A stretch of DNA of 64,000 nt from Xiphydria camelus (lineage: Eukaryota > Arthropoda > Insecta > Hymenoptera > Xiphydriidae). Made by a program: the position numbers and the translations under genes. The notes under the pieces were generated by a model that saw nothing but the letters and a program-made list of their open reading frames with translations, searched no databases and was not told the DNA's origin. Numbering within the stretch: the first letter of the stretch is position 1; each line of letters begins with the position of its first letter. Shown here in pieces: positions 11,417 through 22,624 of the stretch. The stretch lies in NCBI GenBank assembly GCA_963678675.1, contig OY783198.1, positions 23,608,684 to 23,672,683 of the forward strand, written 5' to 3'.

Positions 11417-12239
11417 GTGTTCGACGTGGCTCCTTCGATTACCTCGGCCAGACTCGGCTTCATCGATTACTTATTAAACCCGATCGAGTATTCGGGTCGG
11501 ACATTGAAATGTTTATCGTACAAATGGTCGAAAAAACGACGAGAATATAACGATATTGGAGAATTTATCGAAATAATTGAGATGTAACATACCTAGTCGG
11601 TATAATAGTATAATACGAGAGAGTGATATTTTTTTAGCAGCCATTCAACGTCATTTCAAAATTATTTCTCGACTGTCAAACGCAAAGTGAAATCAGTTAG
11701 TTCACGAGATGTCGTAATTTATTACCGTTATCCAAAATTAATAAAATTAACAATACAGGCGTTGTTAATGAACAGATCGCCCCTCTCGCGGTCTGATACG
11801 AGTTTCTAAACTTGAGGTAGGTAATGGAATCACGTCCGTTCGTAAATGAAATTTTAAACTGATAGCACAGGGGTCGAGTAACAACTTACTGTTGTCGCGC
11901 GCTATCCCTTCGGCACGATTCGCGTCCTCTGGCGAAAGTACATTATTAAAAGGGTCGAAGACGCATCGAAGCGATTGAAAACCGTTCACAAGTCCACGGA
12001 AGAAATCTAAAGAGGGACGAGCGCTCGTTGAGAGCTGAAACAACATCCGTCGGCAGATCTCAGAGTTTTTCGGAAATGTTGTAGGATGATATACAGGGTG
12101 ATGCAGTGGCGACACAATGCGAATGGGCGTGGTCTAACTTTATCAATTCCAACTCTGCTCGAAAATGGTCGAACTGTAATTCCTCTACTCGACTTGCCAG
12201 TCTGACGCAACTGACTGCTACTCCACTCGCGATTACCGG
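11417..12239. other. Gene-free stretch, moderately AT-rich
   Basis: No gene, repeat or RNA recognised. A 116-codon minus-strand frame at 11765-12115 shows no domain. Confidence 0.4.
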
Positions 12240-12660
12240 TTTATCAGAATCAGTGGAAACTACCGTCCCGGGCCAGCCGTCCCGTCGCTGCTAGTTTCAA
12301 CTGACGAAATTGTGTACACAGTGCATGAAACTATGATGGAAGATCGTCTGTTGACCGTGAAGGAGATTGCTGAGGCTTGTAAGATATCAGATGAACGGGT
12401 GCACGAGATTTTGCACGAGGATTTTGGTATGAGAAAATTATCCGCGCGCTGGGTGTCGCGTTTGTTGTATACATATGCTGTAGACCGGTATTTTTCAGGT
12501 GGACAGAAATAATTCTTTCTAACGGCTTGAAGGATTGGGAGAAACGACGGATTAGATGTATCGAGTTACGAGGAGACTATGTTGAGAAATAATTTTTTTT
12601 TACCTTGAAATATGTGTTTTTCCTAAAAAGGACGGAATCTTTTCAAATGACCCTCGCATG
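12240..12660 (+). mobile_element. Decayed mariner element, 5' end lost
   Basis: The element contains a broken transposase (separate entry) and a 3' end typical of mariner. After the transposase stop, the sequence runs to AATCTTTTCAAATGACCCTCG near 12636-12656. In complement this is the familiar CGAGGGTCATTTGAAAAG terminus. TA follows at 12661-12662 where a target dinucleotide is expected. No matching left terminus is visible upstream of about 12240, so the copy appears 5'-truncated. The left boundary is approximate. Confidence 0.8.
12270..12592 (+). pseudogene. Mariner transposase remnant, internally deleted and frameshifted
   Basis: Mariner transposases cut and paste the element at TA sites using two N-terminal helix-turn-helix motifs and a DDD catalytic domain. 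Here the frame at 12270-12512 carries the second HTH region, including STDEIV, EDRLLTVKEIAEACKIS and HEDFGMRKLSARWVSRLL, all hallmarks of the family. The reading then jumps to the extreme C-terminus, NGLKDWEKRRIRCIELRGDY followed by VEK and a stop (12521-12592), in another frame. The catalytic core with its aspartates, more than 200 residues of the usual roughly 345, is missing. The copy cannot make an active enzyme. Confidence 0.88.
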
Positions 12661-12662
12661 TA

Positions 12663-15600
12663 GGTACTCCACGAATGAAAACGACAATCAAAAATTTGAT
12701 TGCCCTCTCGACGCGATCGCGAGGGTCGAAAACTGTCTCTACCGAAGTCTCCGCTCCGTCGGTCATCTCCATTCGTCTCGCTCGTCGACGAATGCTCTCC
12801 TCCTCCAACTCCTCCCCCGCCGCCCATTCCATCTAGCCTTCCATTAATCTCGCGCCAAGCTTATGCACGTCCAGAAGTTAGTCTAAACAGATTATGGCCC
12901 GGTCCGCGAAACACACTCTGACGTACAACGTGTGTACACTCGGAACACCAACGCGGCCATGGGGTGACGGTAATGTGATTCCACGCTGAGTTGCGGACTG
13001 ACCATCTCCCAACTCGAAGCGTAACGGTCCTCCCTGCGAACGACGAAGTCTCCGTATTCCCATCTGCCGTGTATCCCTTGCCCTCGTTCGGCCCCCGCGG
13101 CCGTTCCTCGGGACGCGAAACCAGTCGAGGCGACCCGAAGGGAAGCAGCGTACGGGAGAATATCGCGCGGCGTCCTCGGCGGTCGATTACTCGATTAAGG
13201 AGTCGAGCCATTTCGACTCGGAACTAAACTTTGGCGAAACGAACGGGCGCGTGGGTCGCGCGGACGAGAGGGAAAGGAAGGAGTCAGGGCGACGGAGAAA
13301 GAGGGACGGGGAACTGAACAACGCGCGACGGAGCGACATCCGAGACTGAACTCAAACATTGGCGTAGCCTCTCTCTGTCGCGTGTAGCACTCGCGCAAAG
13401 TCAAACCATTTCCCCGCCCCGTTTCGTGTATATCCTTCGCTTATATTATATCTGGTTACCCGCGAAGTTTACAAACCAAACAAACGAACAGATGGGAGGG
13501 GGGACCCTCCCGTTTGTGTACTCAGGGAAGGGACGAAAGGCGAGTTCGACGTATCGTATCGGTAAAACGGTGCCACTTGGTTTCGATATATTTGGACTCC
13601 TGTAGAATTGTCCAAAGTATCGGGGTTGCGATTGGCGTACGGCAACCACTTTCAAACGCGTATCGACACTTGGCTCCATTGGAGGGAGAGTGAAAGACGG
13701 GGGTGTGAGAGCACAGGAGACGAAAGAGGAAGAATTAATGCGACAGCGGGAGAAATCGTAGCAGCGTAGCGCGGCACCATTGGTGTCCCGAGCAGGCATA
13801 CTTGGCTTCGGCACGGTAAAGTTCGACCGAACTTCCGCGTGAGGTACTAATTCGACAATTAGCGGAACACGTATCTCTACTCGAGATAACACGCGGAAGC
13901 AGTCTCGTAATACGTTAAAGGCGGCTTGAACAGATATAGATAGGCACGTCTCTCCCAATTTGGTGAACTACCGTGCTCTACGTGACGTCTGCGTCCAACT
14001 ACGGTCGATATCTATTATCTCGCTCCCCCCCCCCCCCTCCCCCTCGCTACCAGATTTCGCGCGACAGATCGAAGCGCGCACCGCGCGCGAGGTCAAAGAG
14101 TCAACTCTCTGCGAGAAGCGAGGCTGCGTTCGGCGATTCCACGTGGGAGTGTCGATCGCGCTAATGAATGAACGCCAGATTCGAAAATAGTTCCGGTTGA
14201 CTCTTCACTTTGGCGGACGTCGCTCGGGTAGTCGGAGGGCTGCGCGGTGTTTGCAATTACGGGGGTGGCGGATAAATACGCGGAATCCCGGCTAACCCCT
14301 CCCCTCCTCGGCGTCACGCCCCGCAGGGCAATAAATTATTCAGGGATCGGCCACCTAGACGTCCACCGTGATGCAGCCAGACAGAATTACCACTAGGACC
14401 GCGCCAGACCGCGCCGCCAACGATCGGGGAAGAATTAGTTTATCTTGCGGGCTTCGGACGAACGAACGACCGAGCGAGCCGACCCTTCCCCCTTTTCCCC
14501 GGGGGTAGCTCGTTCCTGGGTACTTTCAAGGGGAAAAAGGAGCCACGTACAGCCCGCGCGAATGTACCTACGAGCCGCTAACCGGCCTCTGATCTCGACA
14601 ATTGCCCGACCGGAAGGACCTACCTCGGAACTGGCGAGTAACGGATCCCCTGGTAATACGGAGCAAATCCCAACGGCGTCGAGCGCGCGCGCGTTCGAGT
14701 TTTTATACGGGACGCCACGGAGCGTGTACACCCGGGTAATTTAAGACGAGCTACCCGTTTACATGCATTCCGAAGGATCCGATATCTCAGCTGGCTGAAC
14801 TCGGCGAATGGTATAACGTTGCGAGGAGCTATCACTTTGTCGCACAGGCAGTGCGCACAGCTTGAAGCGTTCCATTTTCTCTGGTTGTAGACATAGACTT
14901 ATATTAACCAAAAATGGCAGTCTATAATAACTGAATCTTAATGAGACCTGTCCATAATTCAGTGTGACATACGAAAAGTATTAATCGCAGCGAACGACAT
15001 AGGTAAGTATTGTAGTTGGAGGCATCTACAGGAGAACGGCGGCTTTCAATGCAACCTCCTAATCATTTGAATTATAAAGGACGCACGAGCTGTTCGAAGC
15101 GCGCCGAGTGCTTCGAACGGCACCGTCCTCCGCCCTTATCGCGTGCGTATCGCAATTCCTCCTACGTACCACTTCTCATCTAAACTATTATATTATCGGC
15201 GAACCCGTCTATACGTTTATAGCTCTGTGTCGCAAGTTGAGGAAAGTAGTAAGTCAGGTTACCGTGGCGTACCTACAGCATGTACGCGACGCGGTGCGGC
15301 GGGGATTGAAATAACGACGGTAAATGCGGATGTGGATACGGAAGCACGAGAGCAACTGCAGCCGGGGATAAGACCGACACGCCGAGTTGACTCCGAGTGC
15401 TGAACGCAGTTTGGTTTCGAGCGCGACTCGAACTAAACTTTGTTCGTCACCGACGCCATTCCGCTGTCTCGTCCTTACTCCATACCCTTTCTCCCTCGCG
15501 ATAATTCTATTATCGCTACGTCGACTCGAGACGCCCCCCGTACGTGCGTACACCGGAAACCTCGAGGAGCGAGTGACTCGCTGTCGCGCGTTCTCTCGGG

Positions 15601-16901
15601 GCGTTACGGCCGGAGGAAAACACCATTCATAAATGAAGGGTGAAGGGAAGAAACAAGGAATATCACAAATCTTTGAAATCTGATTCTTTTGGGTTTTTTT
15701 GTATTTTGTACCCGTTGTAATTTCTGTTGGTAAATAAATCTCAAAAACATACACCGCCTAGTGTTATTAAATCAATATTATAAATCAATAATACAAGAGT
15801 TGTCTTGAAAATACGAAGCTGTTAAAACTAGAACTTCATTTTTCTCTGCATAGGATATTCCCTGTTTTTTCCCTTCGCCCTTGCGACGATGCGATAATTC
15901 GATCGATTCGAAGAATATGACGATGGTTGTGATTTATTCGCGCGCAAATCCACTGGAAAATATACGATATTTGCAGCGATCTGAAACTTGCGCGAATCGT
16001 ATCGCCATCGCTGCTTCCTCGAAGATTTGCCAATACACCGTGCTCTCTTTTAAACCAGAAAGCCGAGAGGGCTGTCTATCTTGGCCAGAAGCGAGTGGCG
16101 AGCCGAGATAGGGCTAAAACTACCCCCCCGATATTACCACCGACAAAATGCTCGTCCCCCCCTCTCGAGATTCTCGTCGCAGAGCACCGGTTATACCGGC
16201 ACAGCCCGGAGGAGGCAACCCGAAGTTGATACGACGTTTCAATTTTCGCATCCCCTCGTCGACGCGCCGCGCCTCCGACCGAATCTCTGGCGTCTCGCTG
16301 CCGCGCGAGCTAATATCCTCGGTGTAAAAACTTTCTCGACTCCCTCCACCGCGGCGATGTATACCTATACCTATACGTATAGGTGGTTGCGCGCGTTGAT
16401 AGAGCCGAGCCGTATGCGACGAGCCGCGTCACCCGCGCAGGAGGGACTAACCGCGAAGGGGTTGGTGCCGGCGGAGACTCGAAGCGTCGGCGATATCGGA
16501 TGGCGGTGCGAGCTATCGGGCGCTTGAAATTAAGACGTATAGTTGCGCTGCAGTTTCGAGACGAGTGGTAATAATGATCGACTGGATAACGATGATAAAC
16601 TTCGGTTCGAAAGCACCATTGTTACAGGTACGCGTTCGAGGCGCAGGATTGATCAACGCACTTAATACGACGATTAATTTACACAAGTAAATAAGCCTGG
16701 TTGCTGATAATTCCTCAGACTTTCTTACAGTTGGTTAGATGCACACATCGTCGTTCGTTCTTTTTCATCGGAAGCACGTGTGTTCTCTGTATAAATTCAA
16801 CTCTTGGACCATTAATGTTCAGTTGCGGGAAACGCGTCGCAACTACCTTTCATTCCACCGTGCGCAGATACCGCAGGGCATACGTCCCGGTCTCTATTCT
16901 C

Positions 16902-16903
<2 letters not shown>
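12663..16903. other. Gene-free CG-rich stretch
   Basis: No gene recognised. It contains a C13 run near 14025-14037 and an AT-richer island at 15640-15840 with an AATAAATCTC sequence that may be the tail of an old retroposed sequence. Frames of 148-170 codons (13446-13958 minus, 15254-15754 minus, 16081-16527 plus) show no domain and are probably chance. Confidence 0.4.

Positions 16904-16933
<30 letters not shown>
16904..16933. repeat. (CT)n microsatellite
   Basis: About 15 perfect CT units on the plus strand. Confidence 0.95.
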
Positions 16934-16936
<3 letters not shown>

Positions 16937-19900
16937 GTATGTTCAACGATTCGCCGCCACAATCGACGAGCTGCGGGTGCAGTTAACAAAAAACCGTTCT
17001 TCTCCACAGCGATTCTATTTAGCAAGCGGAATACCTCTCCGTTCGCTCGGACCCGGCGGTACTTTCCGTCCGGTCCAATTTGTCAGAAACTCCCGGGACC
17101 CCGACAATAAAAATCACGACAATATGCCGGCGGCCAGAAGTTGTCGTATCGGCGCAGAATTTCGGTGGGTCGATTTGTCCGGCTTGGAAATCCATCTCTC
17201 TCTTTTCGCGAACTTCACGTCGCGATAAATGTGATACAACTTCGGTCGGGGAGGCCCCCCTTCCCCCCCCCCTCCGTATCTTTCCCCGCTTTCGCTCCGC
17301 TCTCCGGCTTCACTCCGACCACTCGAAAAATCTCACGCTAAACGAAACGAACGAATGTCGGCGATATCCCGCATCCGCTTGCTCTCCCTTTCTCTTTCTT
17401 CTCGATCGGACAATGTGACGGTTCTAGGGAAACAGCGAATGCTGACTATTCTTTTTTTGCGCGAGAGGAATATTTCTCACGTCCGAGTAGCACGTGACGC
17501 GAGCGAAGGAGAACCGGATAAAGAGCCTCGGCGAAGAGAAGAATGGAGCCGCGCAAAATAAATACGCCCCGCGAGAGAAAGGTCGATAAAACGGAGAACG
17601 GGAAGACGAATCGAATCCGCGAACGGAGCATCCGCCGTCCCGGAATCACGAGCGGGCGTGAACGTCTGTGGCGAGCAAATATTAAATCCATTCGAGCGAC
17701 TTTCCCGATTAAATTCGACAGAGCGCGAGCACACGCGTGCGCGCACATCGCATCTCTGAAAGCAGAGGGACGTGTGCAATGTTGGCTCGTTACGATTGAT
17801 AGAAATACGCGAGAGAGGTTGGAAGAGGTTCGATAAAAAAAATTGATCGGATGGATCATCCTTTCGGCGTGAGGTTTTTCAAAAATCGTGAAACGTAGAA
17901 GGTGAAAGGCGTATCGACCAATTTTTAGTTTTTCGTACTCGCGGAGAACGCTTGAAGTCGTGGCTGAGTCGCGCTCGAAATTTCGAATTATTCGAATGGG
18001 TGTCCCTCGTCGAGAGCGACGCACAGAGCCCCATCCTTTCAACTCCTCCGCGATCGCGGCGATGGCCTCGATGCACGCGAGCCCCGTCATACAGCGGCGT
18101 TCTTTTTGATCGAAGCGCGGCACAAAGTGCAGAAAATCACGTGCGGCTCACATTGCAATATCCGCGATTAACGATAGGTGCGCGCGCAGGTACGTGTATG
18201 TTCTTTTTCTATTAGCCAGGTATTTGTTTAATAAAATGCGTCGTAGGAGGGAGGCCCGCGCGGGCCGGCGGGGACTCGCTGCAGCCCTGTGGGAGTGGAG
18301 CGGCTGCCACAGAAGCAGGGAGGAATTTCTTTATACTCTGCGTATACCCCCTCTTTTTCCCTCTACCATCCCCTCCCCGCACCGAACGTACGCGATCGAG
18401 CGAGCCCTCCCGCCCTCCCTCTCGCACCCACCCGCACCACGACCTCGACATATTCTCTTTTAAACGGGGCACCTTTGCGCTGCCAGTCTTAAATAAATCG
18501 AATCTTCCTTCGATATAGGCGAGGCAGCGGTGAACGCCACCCCGACTCGACCTTTTGCTGCGTCGCCCCTCAAAAGGCAAAGCTCTTCCAACCAGGCTTT
18601 CGCGCATCTCATCACCTTCGAGCAGCTTGAACTCAGCCCACTCGTGTGGCTTTGTACCGCGCGCCAACGTCGCACGTGTAAAGATGCAGCTCTGCGTTGT
18701 TCTGGAAATTAAATTTGCAGCGCCGACTCGGGCGAGGTACTTGGATGGACACGATTAAGCAACTCTATCGTTGTCCCCTTTCGATTACGGTGCAGGCGAC
18801 GCGTGATGGCGATACTCGATTTTTTCATCAACCGGGAAAACCAGAAATTTCCGGCGACGCGACGAAATTATTACGGCTGATGGAAGTAGCGCGTAGGTAT
18901 ATGGGAGCAATCTGCCGCCCAAGCTCGCTGGAAAATTCGAATGCGCGTAAGAGACAATAATCCGACTTTTATCGTAATCGTAAACCGAAAAGCACACCGC
19001 CGAAACCCAGGACCGGCCAATTTGGAAAGCGAGGAGAGAAAGCTCGGCCCTCGTAAACGCACCTTTACCGCTGCGCGTGAAAAATTTCATTTCGACCTTC
19101 CGGTCCTCTCGCTGCTCCGGTGATCTTAACGGCCCAATTACCCGCCCATCACGTGCCAGTGATACTTGGGAATTAAATTGCCCGACCTCGCAGCCGCCCG
19201 GACGCCGGAAACGAGAGTGGCAGAGGCGCGCGCGCGACGCCAGACGATGGCCAAGGTTTCAAACTGTAGTTTATTTAGTTGAAAAGTTGAGCGAGTTCGC
19301 GCGGTGTAGGTCATGCACCTGCGGTGCGGCCCCCCGTATCAGCATACCGCGCGAACTTTATCTCCTGCCGGCTGAAACTAGAGCCATCCACCACCTTCTC
19401 CGGGGCCCCCCGCCCCCGCCACGCCAACGTCCTCGCCCGATGGTTCCCGGAGGAATAAGAAATATGAGACGCACCCCCCGACGCGCACCACGAGAGATTC
19501 TCGACTCGGGGAGATTTTAAAAATTTCATCGTATAGCTGCGGGCGAAACGGGACTCTCCGACGCCGAATGCCGGCGATAAGGGGATCCCGAAGACGCCTC
19601 GAATTCCGCGGAACGCTGAAACGAGGAGAGCGCGATGTTCCTGCGGATATCGGACGAAGGACGCGCGGGATAAACCGCGTCGGGGGTCAGTATACCTCCT
19701 ATAGGAGGAAACGGTACGAGGGAAAACCTTTTGGATTTTAGTTCTCATCTGAACGCAATGTGAAGAATGTGTGAGAATTTTCCATATCGCGGTATTCAAT
19801 TGTCTCCTGCAAAATATTTTACTCCGCGCAACTTCGCGGATTTTCTCCAACGACATCGGGGATTTCGATTCGATATATCTTTTCGCGAGCCTACGCCATA

Positions 19901-20389
19901 AATCCCTGCAGCTGACCCTCGAGAATCTATTCCCAGTCCCGGTGAATACGGATACACGCGGCCACGCGATCTCCCGATATCTATAATTCCGAGCGTAATC
20001 GAGAAGCTGCGAAACACCGTCGGGGAGGTGCGGCACGCTGCCGTTTGCATTGCTCGCGAACGGAGATCCGTTTCGTTGATCTTCCGTTAGGCGCGTAAAC
20101 AAATCGTGAGATCTCCCCGAGGATTACGTGATCTCGTAAAAATGTTAATCACGAATGCGAGGAGCGTAGTGTGTCGCGATCTCGTGTGTACGTTTGTGTC
20201 GATATACCGCGAAGGAGAGCGCACACCACGTGCTCGGAGTACGCGCAGTGGCGGGGGGCTCTCACGTACTAACGGGAGAGCAACGGCGGTCGAGGCAGTA
20301 CGGGAGGGAGAGTGTAGAGGTCGACTCTTCCTCGACTCCCGTTTTTATATACAAGCCCCCCGGCGCGGCGGTTCTTTCCTCTCGCGCTG
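16934..20389. other. Gene-free CG-rich stretch
   Basis: No gene, RNA or mobile element recognised. Minus-strand frames of 225 codons (17446-18123) and 263 codons (19311-20102) are Arg/Ser-rich and match nothing I know. They are best read as chance openness of CG-rich DNA. Confidence 0.4.
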
Positions 20390-20704
20390 TTATTTCTCCT
20401 TCTCGCGCCGAGTCGCCCGTTTCTGACCGCGTACTACCGAGCAACACTTAAACGCCATTTGTCCCAAGTTTACGGCATCACGTAAGACCGGGGTATCAAC
20501 ACCATTGTTGATGTCGCCCATTAAGGCGCTCGGACCGCGAGGAGACTTAACTCGTCTTCGCTGTGTGCGAGTCTTACATTCTCCGTCATTCTCGTCGGGA
20601 TCCTCTCGAGGTGGTAGCGTCGGCCCTCCCGCTTTTGTTCCCTTCGCGGCTTCGGCGGGCCGGTCATTGTCCGATGATCGCGGAAGCGCTTCATCGGCCG
20701 CCAT
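20390..20704 (-). CDS. Candidate first coding exon, product not recognised
   Basis: An ATG at 20704-20702 has A at -3 and G at +4, a strong animal start context, and an in-frame TAA eight codons upstream. The predicted 104 residues differ in character from the Arg/Ser-rich chance frames nearby. The first 45 or so are acidic and Pro/Ala/Gly-rich (MAADEALPRSSDNDRP..., DPDENDGE). A basic patch TQRRRVKSPRG follows, then a more ordinary segment GDINNGVDTPVLRDAVNLGQ. No domain is recognised. As a first exon it would probably end at a splice donor before the stop at 20390. Two options are GAAT|GTAAGA (exon end 20578, good consensus) and TCG|GTAGTA near the C-terminal end (weak). No transmembrane segment or signal peptide is visible. 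The call rests on start context and composition only. Confidence 0.35.
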   Translation of the reverse strand: MAADEALPRSSDNDRPAEAAKGTKAGGPTLPPREDPDENDGECKTRTQRRRVKSPRGPSALMGDINNGVDTPVLRDAVNLGQMAFKCCSVVRGQKRATRREKEK

Positions 20705-22340
20705 TGTACCCTCGGACGTGGCGTGTTAAACAAAGTCGAAAAGATCGCATCGAGAAACGTTCGCGCGGGGGGGAATACCCGCGCGGCAGAACTTGGCTCT
20801 CGTTCTTTCGAGGAGATCGGACACGGGGTCGCATCGGCGTTTCGATGTCGTCGCGACGACGTCGGGAGAGGCGAAGCCGGACGACGTCGGTTCCGGTTGA
20901 GCACGGGGAGCGTCGAAGTCTCCCGCAGCTTCGTGTCGTCGACTCGTTTGTCACGCGATGCGTGATCTCGCGATGCGAGTCCCGATTCGGTGCGAGGTGA
21001 TCCGATAAAAGTTGCTGTCGACCGGTCGTCGGATAGAAAATGACTCGATGGGAATGAATGATATACCGCCGTTGCAGCGGCGGATTCTCAGGTGGACCGG
21101 TAGTTGTGGTCGAAATTTCGAATAAAGCCTAAATGCATAATATCCGATATCATGCAACCAAATATCAGATGCACACTGTACGTTGTATTTAAACAACGCT
21201 GTAATAATCATTATCTAGCGCGCACGCTTCAGGGGGGTTGATACGCGGAAATTTCCCCCGAAGGACATTCGATATTTTGAGAGAAGGGTTATCGTTCCAT
21301 GCGCCCTCTACTCCGCTGGCCGTGTTCCCATAGAAATCACGCGATACGCTGGGAAGGTACGCGTGTATTTTGCGTGTGAACGCCAGGGATGCTACAAGGT
21401 TGGACAAGGTACCGAGGTGCCAGGAGATGACAATCTACCCCCTCAGGAGCTTTTCCGTCGCTTGCCACGCCGAGTGTCGCATCCTCGCTGCAGTGTACAG
21501 GCTTGTACATTCCGGCCACTCCTTGCTTTTTGTAATAAATAATATCGTTTGCCTGACCAGGGATACGGTAGGGTGCTCCATTGTATTTTATCGACGTCAA
21601 ACTTTTTCGCGATATACGACAACTACTCCAATTCCGACGCGAGTAACAAATGGCACACATTCGTGGTCCTTTGAAAGACCGAGAAGATGCCTGTACGTTG
21701 CAACAACCCACCACGTATGTGCGATACTTGTGGGTTCGCCCCTTTATATTCCTACCCTTGTGAGCCAGCCACGCGCGGGCAGACCTTTCCGTTCAACGGA
21801 TCGTGAAGTGAATTTACGAAAAGAGTATATCGATCTACGTACACCAACGCAGGAAAATACGTGTAATTCCACCCGTCGTTAATTTCTACATCAAGAGCGG
21901 GACTAAATTCGGATCGAAATAAGGAGGGTGGGAAAATGTCGCCAAGGAGCAAGCCCGACGTGATATCGTAAATATTGGAAATCGAAAATCGGTTAATCTC
22001 GGGATTCGAACTGTACGGGTTTTGCGGCGGGATGTGATGGATTCGCGCGTGGAAATATCGGCCGAGTGAAAATGTGGGAAAAATCGAAAATATAATTAAT
22101 CACGGATGTTTAGTTCAACGCGATAAAATACACACCGTACTCGTCCTTTTCCGACTCGAGAATGTTTCGTATATATCGCGTACGAACGCGAAATATATAT
22201 GTAAGGAAAGTATCCTAAGTCTATTTGAATCTAGCGCTTAAATCGAGTCGGTAAGTCAGACCTCCTATGGAAACAGACAACCGAATTACACAAGGGACAC
22301 GTGGTGTGAGAAAAGACGATGTAAGCTACGAAGCAAACAT
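20705..22340. other. Gene-free stretch upstream of the candidate exon
   Basis: If the 20.7-kb exon is real, this holds its 5' UTR and promoter region. I could not locate a transcription start. It contains no recognisable repeat or RNA gene. Confidence 0.35.
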
Positions 22341-22444
22341 GTCGCAAGAAGTCAAAGTTAAGAATTAAGAAGAATTAAGAACCTAAGACTAAACGATAGT
22401 TGTCAAGAAACAACAGGGTGAATAACGACATTGAATGTTGTTTC

Positions 22445-22555
22445 TTTGTTTACAGGTAGGATTAATTAGTTTAAGTTATTAGACTGGTTTTGTTTGTACG
22501 GAATCAATTAGTTTAGGTTAGGTTAGGCTAAGGTTTTATTTGTATAAAATAGAAA
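22445..22555. repeat. Diverged short tandem duplication with TTAGG tract
   Basis: Two AT-rich units of about 50 bp share the order (A)ATTAGTTTA(A/G)GTTA, a GG or AAGG block, then TTTTGTTTGTA or TTTTATTTGTA. The second unit contains three perfect TTAGG units at 22513-22527 followed by a CTAAGG variant. TTAGG is the telomere repeat of most Hymenoptera, but three units are too few to indicate a telomere. Confidence 0.55.
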
Positions 22556-22601
22556 AAACTTTATTTACAGAGAAACAATTCGTGTGTTGTTCCCCAACCC
22601 T

Positions 22602-22624
22602 TATATATATATATATATATATAT
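22602..22624. repeat. (TA)n microsatellite
   Basis: About 11 TA units. Confidence 0.95.

Noticed and set aside
19311..20102. 263-codon minus-strand frame as a gene
   Set aside because: Arg/Ser-rich with no domain, overlapped by plus-strand frames, and in DNA where such frames are common by chance.
22513..22527. Telomeric array or chromosome end
   Set aside because: Only three TTAGG units, with unique sequence on both sides.
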